30,000 nt of DNA from Symbiodinium natans. Lineage: Eukaryota; Sar; Dinophyceae; Suessiales; Symbiodiniaceae. Position numbers and translations under genes: made by a program. The stretch's first letter is position 1. Every line of letters begins with the position of its first letter. The notes beneath the pieces were generated by a model. That model was not told where the DNA came from. It saw only the letters and a list, made by a program, of their open reading frames with translations, and did not search any database. Where the stretch lies: contig CAJNDS010001702.1 in assembly GCA_905221605.1 (NCBI GenBank), positions 352,934 through 382,933 on the forward strand, in the 5' to 3' direction. This document shows positions 27,581 to 30,000 of this stretch, piece after piece.

Positions 27581-28225
27581 GGCGCGACATTGGATGGGGC
27601 ATTGGGAATGGATGCAGCCGCATGTGCTCCAGAAGCCACGCAGCAGGGAGCTGCACTACCTGCGCCAAGGTGCAAGAGAGATTGGGGTCGCGAATATAGG
27701 GGGATCCTACTGTTTGGGTCTATTTTGGGATCCCCTATTATCGTACACCCCCATATCGCCACCACCATGACTACGACAACGACTACGGCTACTGCTACTG
27801 TGATGCTACTGCAAGGGCGAGTAGAACTGCGAGTAGACATCACAACAACAACTCATGAATAGCTCTGGTATTGCTAAAGATGGGGGGTTTTCGAAATGAG
27901 GGGGGCCTTAGTGGGGTCCTTCTTCTAACAGAATCTTGCTATTTTGCGGGTCCACATTGGGGGTCCCCGATGTTCCAAAACCTCCATATATCTGCTCGGC
28001 AGATAGACTATACTCCCCTTAGAACCCTAATAAACATATTGCTTTTAATATCCTCTTGGGTGTATACAAACAAAAATTAGAAAAATGAAAAAAATTGAAG
28101 AAAAAAAGGATATAGTACAGTGGAGGGTGTGAGACCCGGACCCACTGGCAGATGAAGAGGCCCAGCGAGACGGATCCTTGTCGACCGAAGGCGGCGAAGA
28201 CACAGCTGAGCAAGCTGTTCACCTT
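27581..28225. other. Unrecognised spacer
   Basis: No gene was recognised. A short imperfect inverted repeat with GGGATCC arms lies at about 27696-27740. An ACT/ACG trinucleotide-like patch lies at 27765-27815 and an A-rich patch at 28070-28110. Confidence 0.4.
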
Positions 28226-28316
28226 TCAGGGAATAGGGTTTAGGGTTTAGGGTTTAGGGTTTAGGGTTTAGGATATAGGATTTAGGGTTTAGGGTTTAGG
28301 GTTTAGGGTTTAGGGC
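28226..28316 (+). repeat. TTTAGGG block
   Basis: About twelve units with two GATATAGG/GATTTAGG variants in the middle. Confidence 0.85.
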
Positions 28317-29290
28317 AGGGGGGAAGAGTTCCAGTTTGGAACAGTGTCTCGGTTCTCCAGCTTCACTGTTGTTCACTTCGGGGGTCACTGTTCTGAAAAG
28401 ACATTGCCAGTTTTGTTCAACTAGGGCGCCCAAAGCGGTACAATGCAGGGGCCTCAGTACTTAGAATAGGGCTTTGGGGGTGATTATCGCTACGGAAGCA
28501 CTATTAGTACTTACTCCGACCCCCCCCCCCCTTTTTCCCCTCGTGGAACCGGCGTTATCTCAAAATTGGAACAACATGAACATCGCAAGCTCTTGGCAGT
28601 TCACACGCCCACACCCCAGAAGAGGTGTTGGGGGGAGGGTGACCGTGGGGGGAGGAGGAAACATGTGCAGCTCCAGCTTAGGCACGCATTGTGCCAATCA
28701 ACACCCCTTCAGGTACTCTAAAGCCTTAAGGGCTCTTATTTTCGGGTTTTTGGGCCCGAAGGCCTTCTTAGAACCATTTTGAGCCTAAGGGGTAGAAAGG
28801 TCCGAAGGCACATCTGGCTGAGCGCTCGCTATCACGCAGCGAAAGAGCCCTTCAGGCCCCCACGCCACCAATCAAGATCTCTGCAAGCATGTAGGGAAAG
28901 GCACCTTGTCTTCATGCACAAAGTCGAGAAAAACACGATCTCGGTTGGGATTTTCTTGCACTTGGGGGGGGTGCATGGAGTGGTCAGGCCATCTGGACGT
29001 CTCCAGTTGAGCGTGCCCTGTTTCGCAGCCCCTACACACTCGATCCCGGAATGGTTCTCGAGCCTCCTTGTTTTCTGAAGGTGCAAGGGGCAATGTAGAA
29101 GTAGGGCGAAAAGAGAAAGCCACCCCGTAAAAAACAATGGTTCCAGCCAATCATACCTGTAGTTGCGCTCCTGTGTAATCCTCTTGTAGATACCCGTGAT
29201 CCTCTTGGTAGCCCAGTAACCGTACTCTTATGAGGGCACCCTTTTTTGGGTTGGTTACTTTTTCAGGGAACCTTGAACCAAAAAAAGGAA
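28317..29290. other. Unrecognised spacer
   Basis: No gene was recognised. The open frames at 28474-29150 overlap on both strands without domain resemblance. 28451-28487 matches 4077-4113 at 33 of 37 positions. Confidence 0.4.
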
Positions 29291-29293
29291 AAG

Positions 29294-29408
29294 GGTACCA
29301 CTTGGGGTGTTCCCCCTTATACCAACGGTCCTTAATGGGGTTTCTAGTACCCCCTCGTACAATACCGATTCAGGATTTTTAGTATAAGGGGGAACTTCCC
29401 ACGGTACC
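29294..29408. mobile_element. Small foldback element, copy 2
   Basis: GTTCCCCCTTATAC (29309-29322) pairs exactly with GTATAAGGGGGAAC (29382-29395), and outer GGTACC copies sit at 29294-29299 and 29403-29408. The interior has GTCCTTAATGGGG, TAGTACCCCC and TTTTTAGTATAAGGGGG, aligning with the copy at 16309-16409. Two related copies support a dispersed MITE-like family. Confidence 0.65.
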
Positions 29409-29527
29409 ACTGGGCAGCCAAGCCTCTAAGTACAGTAAGCGTTTGCTGCTGACTTGGCGCTTGCTTGATTGGCTCAGGAAGGTCGAGGGTGTTTGAGAGT
29501 GTACGTTCTACTGTCAGCCAGGTCAAA

Positions 29528-29690
29528 CCCCTGAACCCTAAACCCCAAACCCCAAACCCTAAACCCTAAACCCTCAGAGGGGGGAAGCCTAGCAAGGACT
29601 TTTGACCGAATTGGGGGCTGATTTTCCTGGGGGGTGCAGCCCTTAAAAGCCCCCTTAAACCACAAACCCCAACCCTAAACCCAAAAACCA
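29528..29690 (-). repeat. CCCTAAA clusters
   Basis: Units lie at 29532-29575 and, decayed, at about 29655-29690, the latter next to a C-run (about 29696-29707). Confidence 0.7.
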
Positions 29691-29707
29691 CCCCGCCCCC
29701 CCCCCCC

Positions 29708-30000
29708 GTGCCTTGGACGCTTAACGTCTATTCTGCGCGTGCTCTTTGTTTTTGGATTCTTCCCGAAAACCCAATTCTGAAATTGGGTTCTCCTTTATAG
29801 CGCTTCAACGCGGAAGGCGTTTTGTCGGACCGCTTTTTGGCGAAAGAGGCCGCGAAGAGGAACCGGTCAACGGAGGAGGGTCGGACGGAATGACTTTTGA
29901 CGGGAGGCGGAGACGACACGGTCAAGGGAGGGGGTTCGGAAATGTAGGGAACATTTAAATTTTGCTGGGAGAGGGGTGTGGCGTGGGGAGGCGTGGACCA
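29708..30000. other. Unrecognised right end
   Basis: It contains a perfect hairpin with arms AACCCAATT/AATTGGGTT around 29769-29790 and purine-rich sequence after 29850. No gene is supported. Confidence 0.35.

Noticed and set aside
27690-27745. An inverted repeat with GGGATCC arms as a third foldback element
   Set aside because: The arms are only about 11 bp with a length mismatch, and the interior does not resemble the two-copy family.

Overview
The window looks like nuclear DNA of a eukaryotic alga, most likely a dinoflagellate. Three things suggest this: pervasive TTTAGGG-type telomere-like DNA, broken LINE reverse transcriptases in a style I recall from dinoflagellate genomes (GPSG..EHLR, LRLGRMVAL.KP.GGVRAL..GD, LRFADDLLLFA, a degenerate Cys cluster, RRPAD..LDFAVT), and an 11-base match to the 3' end of the dinoflagellate spliced leader inside an LTR. 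The identification rests on pattern memory, not a search. Other TTTAGGG lineages (green algae, chromerids) are not excluded. No bacterial-type operon, tRNA, rRNA or CRISPR array was found.

Layout. 1-2085 is satellite DNA: a 35-bp tandem repeat with higher-order structure, an 80-bp hairpin repeat, about 250 bp of nearly pure G, and 20-bp arrays in alternating orientation around a perfect 109-bp palindrome. 2100-4400 is degenerate telomere-type sequence. 4876-6905 is a patchwork of at least four LINE fragments on both strands. 7000-18582 is mostly telomere-type blocks (TTTAGGG and variants) that usually alternate in orientation, separated by short unique spacers. A small foldback element lies at 16.3 kb and a second foldback at 9.9 kb.

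The standout feature is 18583-27425: an LTR retrotransposon of 8.8 kb inserted in a TTTAGGG block. It has 287-bp LTRs that differ at two positions, a TAGGG target duplication, a copia-type primer site matching the anticodon region of initiator tRNA-Met, and a polypurine tract abutting the 3' LTR. Its interior is one nearly continuous intronless reading frame of about 2,609 codons, broken by one -1 shift and one in-frame TAA. I see no protease, integrase, reverse transcriptase or RNase H motif. Instead the protein carries RNA-biology modules in this order: WW, S1, a PABC/MLLE domain (the TAA falls inside it), three CCCH zinc fingers, a SAM-like segment, a long unrecognised region, three more CCCH fingers, and a basic tail. 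It is best read as a recently mobile, non-autonomous element with an RNA-binding or Gag-like protein, or a captured host gene. This is the best candidate here for an undescribed system.

27426-30000 returns to telomere-type blocks, unrecognised sequence, and a second copy of the small foldback family at 29.3 kb.
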